NCBI RefSeq assembly: GCF_003762835.1
Contig: NZ_RJWA01000013.1
Coordinates: forward strand, 1 to 64,000
DNA: 64,000 nt
Reading direction: 5' to 3'
Source: Micromonospora sp. HM5-17
Lineage (GTDB): Bacteria; Actinomycetota; Actinomycetes; Mycobacteriales; Micromonosporaceae
The notes beneath the pieces were generated by a model. It saw nothing but the letters and a program-made list of their open reading frames with translations. It had not been told where the DNA came from and did no database searches. A program made the translations under genes and the position numbers. The number at the start of each line of letters is the position of its first letter. The first letter of the stretch is position 1. Shown here one piece after another: positions 28,830 through 39,169 of the stretch.

Positions 28830-29912
28830 TCACGATCCCTCCTCGGTCAGCAGCAGCGCCCGGGCGTCGACGTACAGCACCCGGCCCTGAGCCGGCCCGT
28901 TGGACACCTTCACCCGGACGAGGATCCGTCCGGTCGGCTCCTTGGCCGCGTCGAGGAACGCGTCCGGCCAGGCGAGCACCTGGGCCCGGGTGCCGCGCGG
29001 AGCGAGCAGCACCAACCGGCCCGCCGCGTCCCGCAACTCCACCAGACCGGTGTCGCCGACCGGGGTGAGGGTGACCTCTCGGCTCGCGGCGGGCACCAGG
29101 TCGGCGACGAGGTCCGCGTACTCGTCCGTCCGGCGCATCTCGGCCAGCGCCCGGTTGAACTTCCGCATCACGATGGCGGCCTCGGGGGTGTCCGCCATCA
29201 TGAAGTGGAGTCCCTGCACGGAATGCACCAGCGGGTTGTCGCCGGGCAGGTAGCCGAAGTCGGCGGCGTCCCCCGCGAACGTCGGATCGGCCAGCGCCGC
29301 CCGGCCGGAGAGCAGCCCCTCGGCGAGGAGGTCGACGCGGCCGTCGGCCAGGGCCTGGAAACCGTCGGCCGTCGACGGAAACTCGACGAGCTCGCCGACC
29401 GCCGCGTCCAGCTCCGCCCAGTAGTCGTAGCCGGCGATACCGCCGACCCGCAGTGCGGCGAGGTCGGCCGGGGTGGAGACCGCCGGGGCACCGGCACGGC
29501 GGTGGTAGAACAGCACGTACTCGAAGTCGATGAGGGGATCGGAGAGCAGCAGGTCGGCACGCCGGGATGCGCTGGCCACCATCGGGAACATGCCGAGCGA
29601 CGCGCCGGACCGGACCCGTTCCTCCGCCAGCGTCCACGAGGTGTACGAGATCTCGGGGCGATAGCCGGACCGGCTCAGGACCTCCACGACCAACTTGGTG
29701 ACCGGCCCTCCGTCGGGCAGCTCCGGGCCGACGAACGGGGCCCAGTCCCCGCTGGAGACCAGGAGCGGCCGGGCCGGCGGGGTGGGCGACGAGCGCAGCC
29801 CGGTGACGATGATCATGCTGGCCACCGCGACGACCACCAGCAGCGCCGCTACCGGCCCCCAGGTCCGGAGCCACCTCGTCGGGCTGGAGATCCGAAGTGG
29901 ATGCGGACTCAT
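28830..29912 (-). CDS. Membrane-anchored family-3-type solute-binding protein
   Basis: The protein has 360 residues. One N-terminal helix (about 20-42, VAALLVVVAVASMIIVTG) is followed by a periplasmic-binding-protein fold (about 50-280) of the amino-acid-binding class: YTSWTLAEERVRSG, ADLLLSDPLIDFEYVLFYHR and FQALADGRVDLLAEGLLSG. A C-terminal extension of about 75 residues looks like a separate beta domain (VRVKVSNGPAQGRVLYVDA). No lipobox is present and no ABC permease or ATPase is nearby, so it may be a receptor rather than a transport subunit. The ATG at 29912 follows AGGAAG by about eight bases. Confidence 0.8.
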   Translation of the reverse strand: MSPHPLRISSPTRWLRTWGPVAALLVVVAVASMIIVTGLRSSPTPPARPLLVSSGDWAPFVGPELPDGGPVTKLVVEVLSRSGYRPEISYTSWTLAEERVRSGASLGMFPMVASASRRADLLLSDPLIDFEYVLFYHRRAGAPAVSTPADLAALRVGGIAGYDYWAELDAAVGELVEFPSTADGFQALADGRVDLLAEGLLSGRAALADPTFAGDAADFGYLPGDNPLVHSVQGLHFMMADTPEAAIVMRKFNRALAEMRRTDEYADLVADLVPAASREVTLTPVGDTGLVELRDAAGRLVLLAPRGTRAQVLAWPDAFLDAAKEPTGRILVRVKVSNGPAQGRVLYVDARALLLTEEGS

Positions 29913-30042
29913 GATCGTTCTTCCTATCATGACCGCACAAACCGGCAGCCGCGTGGTGGGCGCCCGACGGTCGGCGGGTCCAGACACCGGACAGGCGACG
30001 GCACTCGGGCGGCACCCACGTCACACCGGCATAGCACGCTCG

Positions 30043-30084
30043 ACGGCGACGGCCGCCGCACAGGTGTGCGGCGGCCGTCGCCGT
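30043..30084. terminator. Hairpin terminator after pheT
   Basis: Twenty-base perfect arms (30043-30062 and 30065-30084) meeting at GG, so the real loop is about six bases. It lies 70 bases past the pheT stop and separates pheST from the receptor operon. It is one of the strongest hairpins in the window. Confidence 0.8.
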
Positions 30085-30153
30085 TCCCGGCGGAATCGGT
30101 GGCCGGTACCCGGACCCGCGGGCCGACCCTCGGCCCCAGGTGAGCGCCGGCCG

Positions 30154-32733
30154 TCAGGCGCCGCGGAGGACCGCGCCACAGCGGCGGGCGGCCTCGGCCA
30201 CTGCGGCGTCTCGGGCCGCGACCGCCTCCTCGCCGGTCAGGGTGCGATCCGGGGCCCGGAAGACCAGCTTGTACGCCAGCGACTTCCGCCCCTCACCCAG
30301 CTGCGCCGACTCGTAGACGTCGAAGAGCCGGACCGATTCCAGCAGCTCGCCGGCGCCGTCCGTGAGAGCCCGTCGAACCTCGTCCGCCGGGACCCCCGCA
30401 TCCACGACCAGCGCCACGTCGATCAGCGCCGGCGGATATCCGGAGATCTGGGGCGCCGGCACCACCGGCGCGACGGGCAACGCGTCCAGGTCGATCTCCA
30501 TCGCGCTGGTACGGGCCGGCAGCTCCAGCGCCGACAACGCCGCCGGGTGCAGCTCGCCGGCGTACCCGACCGTGACGCCGTCGACGAGGAACTCGGCGCA
30601 GCGGCCCGGATGCCAGGGGGCGTACGCGGCCTGGCGCACGACGATCCGCTGCTCGGGGATGCCGGCGGTGGCGAGCACCACCCGTCCCGCCTCGATCGCG
30701 TCGGCCCAGCCCGCCGGCCGGCCCGGCCCCCACCACCCGGTCGGCTCGACCTCGCCGGTGAGGACGGCGGCGACGTGCCAGGGCTGCTCCGGCAGGACCG
30801 AGTCGGCGGCGGCGAACTCGGCGTCGCTCGGCCGGTGGGCCACCCCCATCTTCGGAGGCTCCCCCGCCTCCGGCCGGGGCAGGAAGACGAGGCCGATCTC
30901 GTAGAGCGCGAGATCCCGCTGGCCGCGGCTGACGTTGCGGCGCAGCGCGCCAAGCAGGGTCGGGAGCAGCATGGTCCGCATCAGCGGATCGGTGTCGGAG
31001 AGGGGGTTGGCGACCCGCATCGTCCGACGCCGCGGATCGTCGGCCGGCAGGCCGAGCCGGTCGAAGATCTCGGCCGCCACGAACGGGTGCGTCAGCACCT
31101 CCACGAAGCCGTTCTCGGCCAGCGCGCGGCTGACCGAGCGGCGTCGCCGCTGCGTCGGGGTGAGTCCGCGCCCGGGCGGGGCGAGCGGCAGGACCGACGG
31201 TACCCGGTCGTAGCCGTCCAGCCGGACGACCTCCTCGATCAGGTCGGCCGGGTCGGTGAGGTCCGGCCGCCAGGTCGGTGGGGTCACCACCAGGGTCGGC
31301 GGCCCGCTGGCGTGCCGCCCACCGGCGAGGCTGGCGGCGGCACTCCGCGCGTCCGTCCGGGACACCGCGCACCCGACCCGTTCCAGCAGCTCGACCACCC
31401 GCTCCGGCTCGTACGCCACGCCGACCCGTCGGGCCGGTAGGTCCGCGTCGATCACGATCCGACCCGGGGGCGTCGTGTGGTCGATGTCCAGCACCTCGTC
31501 CCCGACGGTGCCGCCGCCGTACGTGGTCATCAGCGTCACCGCACGCTCCAGCGCGACCAGCGGCAGCGCCGGGTCGACGCCCCGTTCCCAGCGCTTCGCC
31601 GCCTCGCTGAACAACCGGTGCCGCCGGGCGGTCCGGCCGACCGTCACCGGATCCCAGTGCGCCGCCTCGAAGAGCACGTTCGTGGTGGTGGCGACGACCT
31701 CGCTGCTCTCGCCCCCCATCACCGCCGCGAGCGAGATCGGCACCCCGCCGTCGGGGCCGGCGAGCGAGTCGGGCAGCCCGGCGTCGCAGATGACCAGGTC
31801 CTCGGGATGCAGCTCCCGTACCACCCCGTCCAGCGTGGTCAGCCGTTCCCCGGCCACCGCGCGGCGCACCACCAGCTCGCCCCGGAGCGCGTCCAGGTCG
31901 TACGCGTGCATCGGCTGACCGAGTTCCAGCATCAGGTAGTTGGTGATGTCGACGGCGAGCGAGATGCTCCGGATGCCGGCGACCGTGAGCCGCTGCCGCA
32001 TCCACCGCGGAGACTCGGCGAGCGGGTCGATACCCCGGACCACCCGGGCCGCGAACCGGTCGCAGCCGACCGTGTCGACCACCCGCACCGGGTACGCCGG
32101 CGTGGCGGTCGCCCCCGGCGCCGGCAGCTGGGCCGGATCACGGAACGGTACGTCGAAGGCGTGCGACAGCTCCCGGGCCAGCCCGCGGACCGACATCGCG
32201 TACCCCCGGTCCGGGGTGATCTCGACCTCGACCACCACGTCGTCGAGCCCGATCACCGGGCGCGCGTCGTCGCCCGGCTTGGCCGGGACGTCCTCGGTCA
32301 GCACCAGGATCCCGGAGTGGTCGTCACCGATGCCGAGTTCCCGGGCCGAGCAGATCATCCCGTGGGAGATCCGCCCGTACGTCTTCCGGGCGGAGATCGC
32401 GAAGCCGCCCGGGAGAACCCCACCGGGAAGGATCACCACCACCCGGTCGCCGGGCGCGAAGTTGGTCGCCCCACAGATGATCTCCTGCGGTTCACCGGTG
32501 CCGTTGGCGGCTCCGACGTCGACCCGGCAGAACCGGATCGGCTTCTTGAACCCGGTCAGCTCCTCGATCTCGAGAACCTCGCCGACCACCAGCGACCCGG
32601 TGACCGTCTCCCGGAGGTCCACGATGGACTCGACCTCGATGCCGAGGTTGACCAGTGCCCGGTCCAGCTCCTCGATGCTCAGCTCGGCCGGGAGCTCGAC
32701 GTACTCCCGCAGCCAGGAAAGGGGAATTCGCAT
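30154..32733 (-). CDS. pheT: Phenylalanyl-tRNA synthetase beta subunit
   Basis: Forms the alpha2-beta2 enzyme with PheS; contributes tRNA binding and editing. The protein has 859 residues, slightly longer than typical. It has the EMAP/OB-like tRNA-binding domain at about 40-155, the B3/4 editing domain about 220-400, the B5 domain about 420-500, and the C-terminal ferredoxin-fold anticodon-binding domain from about 765 (QISGYPPALIDVALVVD). pheS ends 62 bases upstream. Confidence 0.96.
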   Translation of the reverse strand: MRIPLSWLREYVELPAELSIEELDRALVNLGIEVESIVDLRETVTGSLVVGEVLEIEELTGFKKPIRFCRVDVGAANGTGEPQEIICGATNFAPGDRVVVILPGGVLPGGFAISARKTYGRISHGMICSARELGIGDDHSGILVLTEDVPAKPGDDARPVIGLDDVVVEVEITPDRGYAMSVRGLARELSHAFDVPFRDPAQLPAPGATATPAYPVRVVDTVGCDRFAARVVRGIDPLAESPRWMRQRLTVAGIRSISLAVDITNYLMLELGQPMHAYDLDALRGELVVRRAVAGERLTTLDGVVRELHPEDLVICDAGLPDSLAGPDGGVPISLAAVMGGESSEVVATTTNVLFEAAHWDPVTVGRTARRHRLFSEAAKRWERGVDPALPLVALERAVTLMTTYGGGTVGDEVLDIDHTTPPGRIVIDADLPARRVGVAYEPERVVELLERVGCAVSRTDARSAAASLAGGRHASGPPTLVVTPPTWRPDLTDPADLIEEVVRLDGYDRVPSVLPLAPPGRGLTPTQRRRRSVSRALAENGFVEVLTHPFVAAEIFDRLGLPADDPRRRTMRVANPLSDTDPLMRTMLLPTLLGALRRNVSRGQRDLALYEIGLVFLPRPEAGEPPKMGVAHRPSDAEFAAADSVLPEQPWHVAAVLTGEVEPTGWWGPGRPAGWADAIEAGRVVLATAGIPEQRIVVRQAAYAPWHPGRCAEFLVDGVTVGYAGELHPAALSALELPARTSAMEIDLDALPVAPVVPAPQISGYPPALIDVALVVDAGVPADEVRRALTDGAGELLESVRLFDVYESAQLGEGRKSLAYKLVFRAPDRTLTGEEAVAARDAAVAEAARRCGAVLRGA

Positions 32734-32795
32734 GACTCAGACCACCGCATCCGTTCCGTCGTCCACCGCGTCCGTTACGCCGTCGCGCATCTCCG

Positions 32796-34232
<1,437 letters not shown>

Positions 34233-35138
34233 TCAGGTCGACATCTCCCCGGTCGTGGTCCGCGTCTCCGGGACGGGGCGCCGCCCGGAACGCAATGCTC
34301 TGGCGGAAGCGTACAGGCAAACCGCCGCGGCGGCAGCCAGGTTGAGGCTCTCGGCACGCCCGTGCAGCGGCACCCGGACCCGGGCGTCGGCCGCCTCGGC
34401 CAGCTCGGCCGGCAGCCCGTGTGCCTCGGAGCCGAAGAGCCAGGCGGTGGGGCCGGCCAGGCCTCCGCGGTCGGTGAGGTCGTCCAGGTCGGTCTCGCCG
34501 TAGCCGGAGGCGGCCAGCACGGTGAGGCCGGCGGCGCGGAGCACCGCCACCACCTCGGCCGGGTCGGGGGCTCGGACCACGTCGAGATGGAACAGGCTCC
34601 CCGCGGAGGCGCGCACGCACTTGCCGTTGTACGGGTCGACCGCCTCGCCGGCGAAGATGACCGCCTGCGCCCCGGCCGCGTCCGCGGTCCGCAGCACCGT
34701 GCCGGCGTTACCCGGGTCCCGGATCTCGGCGAGCACGGCGACCAGCTCGGGTCGGCGGCGTACCGCCTCGGCGAGCGGGACGTCGACCCGGTGGCAGACG
34801 GCGACGATCCCCTGCGGGGTGACGGTCTCGGTGAGCCCGGCGAGTGCCTCGTCGGTCAGCGCGGAGACCGGGATCCCGGCGCCCGCGGCGGTCGCCGCCA
34901 GGTCGGCGTACCGGCCCAGGCCGGTGGGGGTGCCGAAGAGCTCGACCACCACGCCGGGGCTGGCCAGCGCCTCCCGGATCGCCTGCGGCCCCTCGGCGAG
35001 AAACCGGCCGGTCTGGTCCCGCTCCCGGCGACGGTGCAGCCGCCGGGCCGCGACGACCCGCGGGGTACGGGGGGTGAACAGCGAATGCTCCCTGGTGCAG
35101 ACACGGTCGAGGCGCCCCACCCGCGGATGGACCGGCAC
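34233..35138 (-). CDS. SpoU/TrmH-family RNA 2'-O-methyltransferase
   Basis: SAM-dependent trefoil-knot methyltransferase acting on rRNA or tRNA. It has an N-terminal substrate-binding domain (about 15-120) and the SPOUT core with AEIRDPGNAGTVLRTADAAGA (about 148-168), AWLFGSEAHGLP (about 246) and VRVPLHGRAESLNLAAAAAV (about 265-285), the three family motifs. The GTG at 35138 is chosen with GAGG about eight bases upstream. Homology starts clearly only at FTPRTPRVVAARRL (about 16), so a later start is possible. It follows rplT by 29 bases, probably in the same transcript. Confidence 0.85.
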   Translation of the reverse strand: MPVHPRVGRLDRVCTREHSLFTPRTPRVVAARRLHRRRERDQTGRFLAEGPQAIREALASPGVVVELFGTPTGLGRYADLAATAAGAGIPVSALTDEALAGLTETVTPQGIVAVCHRVDVPLAEAVRRRPELVAVLAEIRDPGNAGTVLRTADAAGAQAVIFAGEAVDPYNGKCVRASAGSLFHLDVVRAPDPAEVVAVLRAAGLTVLAASGYGETDLDDLTDRGGLAGPTAWLFGSEAHGLPAELAEAADARVRVPLHGRAESLNLAAAAAVCLYASARALRSGRRPVPETRTTTGEMST

Positions 35139-35167
35139 GTGGGACGCCTCGATCGGATGGTGCAAGG

Positions 35168-35560
35168 TCAGGCGGCCTGCGCCGAGGCGCCGCCGGTGCC
35201 CTCGGCCGCCACGGCGGCGCGGGCGACCTTGACGATGCCCGCGAAGGCGGTCGGGTCGTTGACCGCGAGGTCGGCCAGGATCTTGCGGTCGACCTCCACC
35301 CCGGCGAGCTTGAGGCCCTGGATGAGCCGGTTGTAGGTCATCCCGTTGGCCCGGGCGCCCGCGTTGATCCGGGTGATCCACAGCTGCCGGAAGTCGCCCT
35401 TGCGGTCACGCCGGTCCCGGTAGGCGTACTGCATCGAGTGCAGCACCTGCTCCTTGGCCTTGCGGTAGAGCCGGGAGCGCTGGCCCCGGTAACCGCTGGC
35501 GGCCTCCAGCACGGTACGGCGCTTCTTCTGAGCGTTTACTGCCCGCTTGACGCGTGCCAT
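35168..35560 (-). CDS. rplT: 50S ribosomal protein L20
   Basis: rRNA-binding protein needed early in 50S assembly. The 130 residues start [15 protein letters not shown] and include [16 protein letters not shown] and [19 protein letters not shown]. The C-terminal tail is Ala/Gly-rich. The gene lies 31 bases after rpmI. In other bacteria L20 represses the infC-rpmI-rplT operon; no pseudoknot operator was identified here. Confidence 0.97.
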   Translation of the reverse strand: MARVKRAVNAQKKRRTVLEAASGYRGQRSRLYRKAKEQVLHSMQYAYRDRRDRKGDFRQLWITRINAGARANGMTYNRLIQGLKLAGVEVDRKILADLAVNDPTAFAGIVKVARAAVAAEGTGGASAQAA

Positions 35561-35591
35561 CTCAACTACTCCTTCTCAGATCAGGCGCGCG

Positions 35592-35786
35592 TCAGCGGGC
35601 CAGCAGCTTCTTGATCCGCTTGTAGTCGGCCTTGGCCACCTCGACCGTGCCGGTGAGCCGGCGAGTCCGGGTGGAGGCCTTCTTCTCCAGGTTGTGGCGC
35701 AGCCCGACCTGCTGGGCAACGATCTTGCCACGGCCGGTCACCTTGACCCGCTTGCCCATCCCGGTGTGGCTCTTCATCTTCGGCAT
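35592..35786 (-). CDS. rpmI: 50S ribosomal protein L35
   Basis: The 64 residues are very basic and begin MPKMKSHTGMGKRVKVTGRGK, the family signature. It lies 20 bases after infC and 31 before rplT in the conserved infC-rpmI-rplT order. Confidence 0.97.
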   Translation of the reverse strand: MPKMKSHTGMGKRVKVTGRGKIVAQQVGLRHNLEKKASTRTRRLTGTVEVAKADYKRIKKLLAR

Positions 35787-35806
35787 TGTGGTGCGTCTCT
35801 CCCCTG

Positions 35807-36445
35807 TTACTCGCCGGCGGTCCCGGCGGATCCGGCCGCGTTTGGCGATGCGCCCTTGGCCGGCGGTGCCTCGGCGGCACCAGCCTCCCGCTCGCGCGCC
35901 GAACCCGACCTCGCCGCCGAAGCAGCGGCCTTGGTGGCCCGATGCGGAGCCAGGACCATGATCATGTTACGACCGTCCTGTTTCGGAGCGGCCTCGACGT
36001 ACCCCAGGTCCGAGATCTCGGACTCGAGCCGGCGCAGGAGCCGATAGCCCAGCTCCGGTCGACTCTGCTCGCGACCCCGGAACATGATCGTCACCTTGAC
36101 CTTGTCGCCCGCCTTGAGGAACCGCACCACGTGGCCCTTCTTGGTCTCGTAGTCGTGCGGGTCGATCTTCGGGCGGAGCTTCATCTCCTTGATGACGGTC
36201 TGTTGCTGGTTACGCCGCGCTTCGCGCGCCTTGAGTGCGCTCTCGTACTTGTACTTGCCGAAGTCCATGAGCTTGCACACCGGCGGGCGCGCCATGGGCG
36301 CAACCTCGACCAGGTCCAGGTCGACGTCCGCGGCCAGCTGCAGGGCGCGCTCGAGCGGGACGATGCCCACCTGCTCGCCCTCAGGGCCGACCAGTCGGAC
36401 CTCACGTGCCCGGATCTGCTCGTTCACGCGTGGCTCGACGCTGAT
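35807..36445 (-). CDS. infC: Translation initiation factor IF-3
   Basis: Prevents premature 50S joining and checks start-codon pairing. The N domain (about 10-75, [16 protein letters not shown]), linker helix and C domain (about 85-175, [17 protein letters not shown]...MIMVL) are complete. The last 30 residues are an Ala/Gly/Ser tail. No ATG or GTG has a fitting ribosome-binding site: the GTG at 36427 is 22 bases from AGGAGG. An in-frame ATC at 36445 sits four bases after AGGAGG (36450-36455) and gives ISVEPRVNE, matching the family N-terminus. A rare AUC start would allow IF-3 autocontrol. Only the start is uncertain. Confidence 0.93.
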   Translation of the reverse strand: MSVEPRVNEQIRAREVRLVGPEGEQVGIVPLERALQLAADVDLDLVEVAPMARPPVCKLMDFGKYKYESALKAREARRNQQQTVIKEMKLRPKIDPHDYETKKGHVVRFLKAGDKVKVTIMFRGREQSRPELGYRLLRRLESEISDLGYVEAAPKQDGRNMIMVLAPHRATKAAASAARSGSAREREAGAAEAPPAKGASPNAAGSAGTAGE

Positions 36446-36521
36446 GAGGCCTCCTCGTGGTGATCCTTCACCGGCCCCGCGTCAGCGGCGGCCGGTCCTT
36501 CGTGCGTCGACCACAAGCAGA

Positions 36522-36545
36522 AGGCCCCGGCATCCGCCGGGGCCT
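36522..36545 (-). terminator. Attenuator-like hairpin in the infC leader
   Basis: Perfect 10-bp stem AGGCCCCGGC/GCCGGGGCCT with a 4-base loop, followed on the minus strand by TTCTGCTTGT, which is comparatively T-rich for this genome. It is 77 bases before the infC start and after the promoter, so it could control read-through into infC-rpmI-rplT. Confidence 0.6.
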
Positions 36546-36729
36546 GCTCGACCGGTCAGGGTGATCCCGAAGAACCACGCTCCGGCCCGGCGGAACCGAA
36601 CCGGTGACCGGACCCGGCCGCCATCTCGCAGCGACTCGGGTGGGAGCAGGCGCTCCGCTTGATGACTGCCCGGGTGCGTTTGTCGCGTTCGGCGACGGGC
36701 GCAGCCCGAGAGCAGTGGTCGACTGATGA

Positions 36730-36759
36730 AGACTAGCAGGTCAGCCCGCACGATGCCAA
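36730..36759 (-). promoter_or_regulatory. infC operon promoter
   Basis: Minus strand TTGGCA (36754-36759), an 18-base spacer and TAGTCT (36730-36735). Good match; it predicts a leader of nearly 280 bases. Confidence 0.55.
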
Positions 36760-36817
36760 AACGGGCAGCCCGGGGCGCGGACCACCGGACGGGTCGGATC
36801 GGGTCCGCTCGGGCGAC

Positions 36818-37297
36818 CTATGCGGAGCCGCCCGACGACCGCTGGTGGGCGGCGTGCAACGCGCGGAGCGCGCGCACCCCGTTGACGGCCCGCTCCCGGT
36901 CCACCACCTGGAGAGCGAGAATCGGCAGCAGCTCATCGTCGTCCAGCTCCACGCTGGCCCAGGCGGAGCCCCGGTTGAACCGGATCCCCCGCACCGCGTC
37001 CCAGGGCAGCTCATAGCCGCCGACGAGGTTGCGCACCCGGATCCCACGGCTGTCCGCCTCGACCCGGGGACGGGTGAAGATCAGTACGACGGCGGCGCCG
37101 AGCACACCCAGCCCGGCCATGGCGAACTGGTCGCCCCGCTGAAACGTCGCCTGGCCCGAACCGGTCGAGCCGTGCAGGCCGATGCTGAGCAGGGTGAACA
37201 GCAGCACCAGCACGGGCGCCGCGATCCAGCAGAGCACCCGGATGCGGTGCGGCCGGACCCGTACGGCGGGCTCGCGGACCACGACGGAGTCGGTCAC
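36818..37297 (-). CDS. PH-domain membrane protein
   Basis: The protein has 159 residues. Two hydrophobic helices (about 22-42, WIAAPVLVLLFTLLSIGLHG, and about 58-75) are followed by a bacterial PH-like domain (about 78-145) with GIRVRNLVGGYELPWDAVRGIRF, which is characteristic of the actinomycete PH-domain family. The acidic DDDELLPILAL strand is also present. The function is unknown; PH-like proteins of this kind are thought to act at the membrane. The GTG at 37297 has only a weak Shine-Dalgarno; the frame is open to 37363. Confidence 0.8.
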   Translation of the reverse strand: MTDSVVVREPAVRVRPHRIRVLCWIAAPVLVLLFTLLSIGLHGSTGSGQATFQRGDQFAMAGLGVLGAAVVLIFTRPRVEADSRGIRVRNLVGGYELPWDAVRGIRFNRGSAWASVELDDDELLPILALQVVDRERAVNGVRALRALHAAHQRSSGGSA

Positions 37298-37424
37298 GAC
37301 GCCCAGTCTGCCACCTGGCGACGGCGCCACCTCACCGGGGCGGGCGCGGCGCCGCGGTGGCACGGGTCGGATGGCGGCCGGGACGCGGCGCCGCGGCTCG
37401 GGTGGCGCCCCGCGGGGATGCGGC

Positions 37425-38354
37425 TCAGGTGGCGGCGGGGGCGCCGCGGGCGGCCCGACCCGAGATCACGACGGCCAGGAGGGTGAGAAGTGCCCCGGCC
37501 AGCACGGCCAGACTCGCCCCCGGACCGCCCGGCCGTAGGTCGAGCAGGAGCGCTCCGCCGAGCTGGCCGGCGACCAGGGCCAGCCCGGTACGCAGCAGCC
37601 CCACGGAGCGGATCCCGAGCAGCACCACGACGGTGATCCCCACCCCGAGCGCGCCGCCGACGTAGAGGTACCAGTCGGCGGGCCAGTCAACCCGGCCGAG
37701 CCGGCCCAGTACCCCGGTGACGGCGGCCAGGGCAGCCATCGAGCTGGCGCTGACCACGAAGTTGGTGGCGGTGGCGGCGGCCGGGTTGCCGGTCGCCGAG
37801 AGCCGCCCGTTCAACGCCCCCTGAACGGCGATCAGCGCCCCGCCGACCACGCCCACCAGCACCAGGCCCAGTGCCAGGTCGCCGACCGGCCGCCCGAGCT
37901 GCGCCAACGCCACCGCGCCGATGCCGAGCAGCGCCCCGGTGAGCCGGGGCCCGGTCAGCCCGAGCCGGCCTGCCGGGGCGAGCCGGGTCCGGTCGACCGC
38001 GAGCCCGCCGGCGCTGTTCCCGGCGACCTGGGCGATGGTGAAGACCGCGACCCCGAGCACCGGTACCACGTACGTGCCGGCGGCAATGAAGAAGGTGCCG
38101 CAGAGCCCGCCCAGGTACGTCCACCACGGCAGCCGAGCCCGCCACAGCGCCCGCAGCCCGGTCCGCATCGAGGGCAGGGCCACCAGCCCGACCAGAACCA
38201 GCAGGAGCCCGCCGGTGTTGTTCACCAGCCCGCCCACCACCGGGTGACCGGTTCGCTCCCCCAACTCGGCGTTGGCCAGGTTCTGGGCGGCCGAGCCCAC
38301 GCCGCCGATGACCGTCAGCGCGATCGCCAGCCAGCCTGGCAACACCTTTCCCAT
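37425..38354 (-). CDS. YdcZ-type DMT-family transporter, two fused repeats
   Basis: The protein has 309 residues and about ten helices arranged as two homologous halves of five (DUF606/YdcZ repeat). Each half begins with a GxxxxxQxxxNxxL-like motif: AAQNLANAELG near 22 and AVQGALNGRLSA near 180. Such proteins are putative small-metabolite transporters; the substrate is unknown. The ATG at 38354 lies just after GGGGCGGCGG. It is a single gene between a PH-domain gene and a divergent small gene. Confidence 0.85.
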   Translation of the reverse strand: MGKVLPGWLAIALTVIGGVGSAAQNLANAELGERTGHPVVGGLVNNTGGLLLVLVGLVALPSMRTGLRALWRARLPWWTYLGGLCGTFFIAAGTYVVPVLGVAVFTIAQVAGNSAGGLAVDRTRLAPAGRLGLTGPRLTGALLGIGAVALAQLGRPVGDLALGLVLVGVVGGALIAVQGALNGRLSATGNPAAATATNFVVSASSMAALAAVTGVLGRLGRVDWPADWYLYVGGALGVGITVVVLLGIRSVGLLRTGLALVAGQLGGALLLDLRPGGPGASLAVLAGALLTLLAVVISGRAARGAPAAT

Positions 38355-38757
38355 CCGCCGCCCCGGCTCCCGTCCCACCGCTCCACTCCGTCCGCACGCC
38401 CGCAGAGGGCGGCCCCGCTCGGCCGGCCCGCGATCCACCGTGCCACCTCCACCGTCGCCGGCGGCGGTTGTCTGTGACCAAGATCGCGCCATGGCGCCCG
38501 GGGCGCGGCCGGCGCAGGGTCGGCCGGCATCCCGGCACGGCCATCCGACCGGGGCGGAACGCCCGTCGGCGGCGGCCCCGGCAACCGTACGGGGTCGGCC
38601 CGGGGAGGACGTGGCACACCCGACCCCGGCGCGGCGTCCGGACGGAGCGGCGGCACGCCCGGACGGAGACCGGGCGGCGCTCGGCGACGTCAGTCCAATA
38701 TGGAACACTGACGCCGCGCTCGGCATCCCGCCGAGCCGGGAGACATGGGGAGTTCTC
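38355..38757. other. Divergent intergenic region with inverted repeat
   Basis: No gene is supported in these 403 bases. The main feature is an inverted repeat at 38688-38713 just upstream of the small HhH gene. Confidence 0.5.
38688..38713. promoter_or_regulatory. Inverted repeat, candidate operator
   Basis: CGTCAGT (38688-38694) and ACTGACG (38707-38713) flank a 12-base AT-rich spacer, CCAATATGGAAC. The AT-rich centre is unusual here and could overlap the -10 of the small gene starting 44 bases downstream. Confidence 0.4.
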
Positions 38758-38982
38758 GTGCCGGTTACCGCCAACCTCGCCAAGCTGGTTGACAAGGATT
38801 ACCAGGACAAGACCGTGGCCGAGCTCGTCGACGCGCCGGTCGCCGCCCTCGCCGGAATCAGCGAGCGCGCGGCGACGCACCTCAAGGAGGCCCTCGGCAT
38901 CAAGACGATCGGTGACCTCGGTCGGAGCCAGTACTTCCAGACGGCCAGCGCGATCGTCCACCTGGCGACGCACGGCGAGTAA
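38758..38982 (+). CDS. Small helix-hairpin-helix-like protein
   Basis: The protein has 74 residues and is fully soluble. The segment VAELVDAPVAALAGISERAATHLKEALGIKTIGDLG contains an HhH/SAM-like fold of the kind found in DNA-binding or RNA polymerase alpha C-terminal domains (AGISERAATHLKEALG, then TIGDLG). The GTG at 38758 has GGGGAG about six bases upstream. There is no partner gene in the same direction until the subtilase 187 bases later. Possibly a nucleic-acid-binding adaptor; this is inference. Confidence 0.7.
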   Translation: MPVTANLAKLVDKDYQDKTVAELVDAPVAALAGISERAATHLKEALGIKTIGDLGRSQYFQTASAIVHLATHGE

Positions 38983-39169
38983 GCGCACCGCCGCGAACCG
39001 GCCGCCGACGACCGGTCGTCGGCGGCCGGTTCCACACCGCCGAGCGGGGTTTCTGTACCGCTCATAATGACTGCCTGGTCGTCGCCGACGGGTGTCCCTC
39101 CGGACCTGGCGTCGAGATCCACTGCGTGGAACGATGCGCCTCGACCCCCAGGTCTCGAGAGGAAACCCC

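Larger units (their letters stand above)
36446..36817. other. infC leader and promoter region
   Basis: No gene is supported. Read on the minus strand it holds a promoter (36730-36759), a leader of about 280 bases and a terminator-like hairpin (36522-36545) before the infC ribosome-binding site. Confidence 0.6.
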
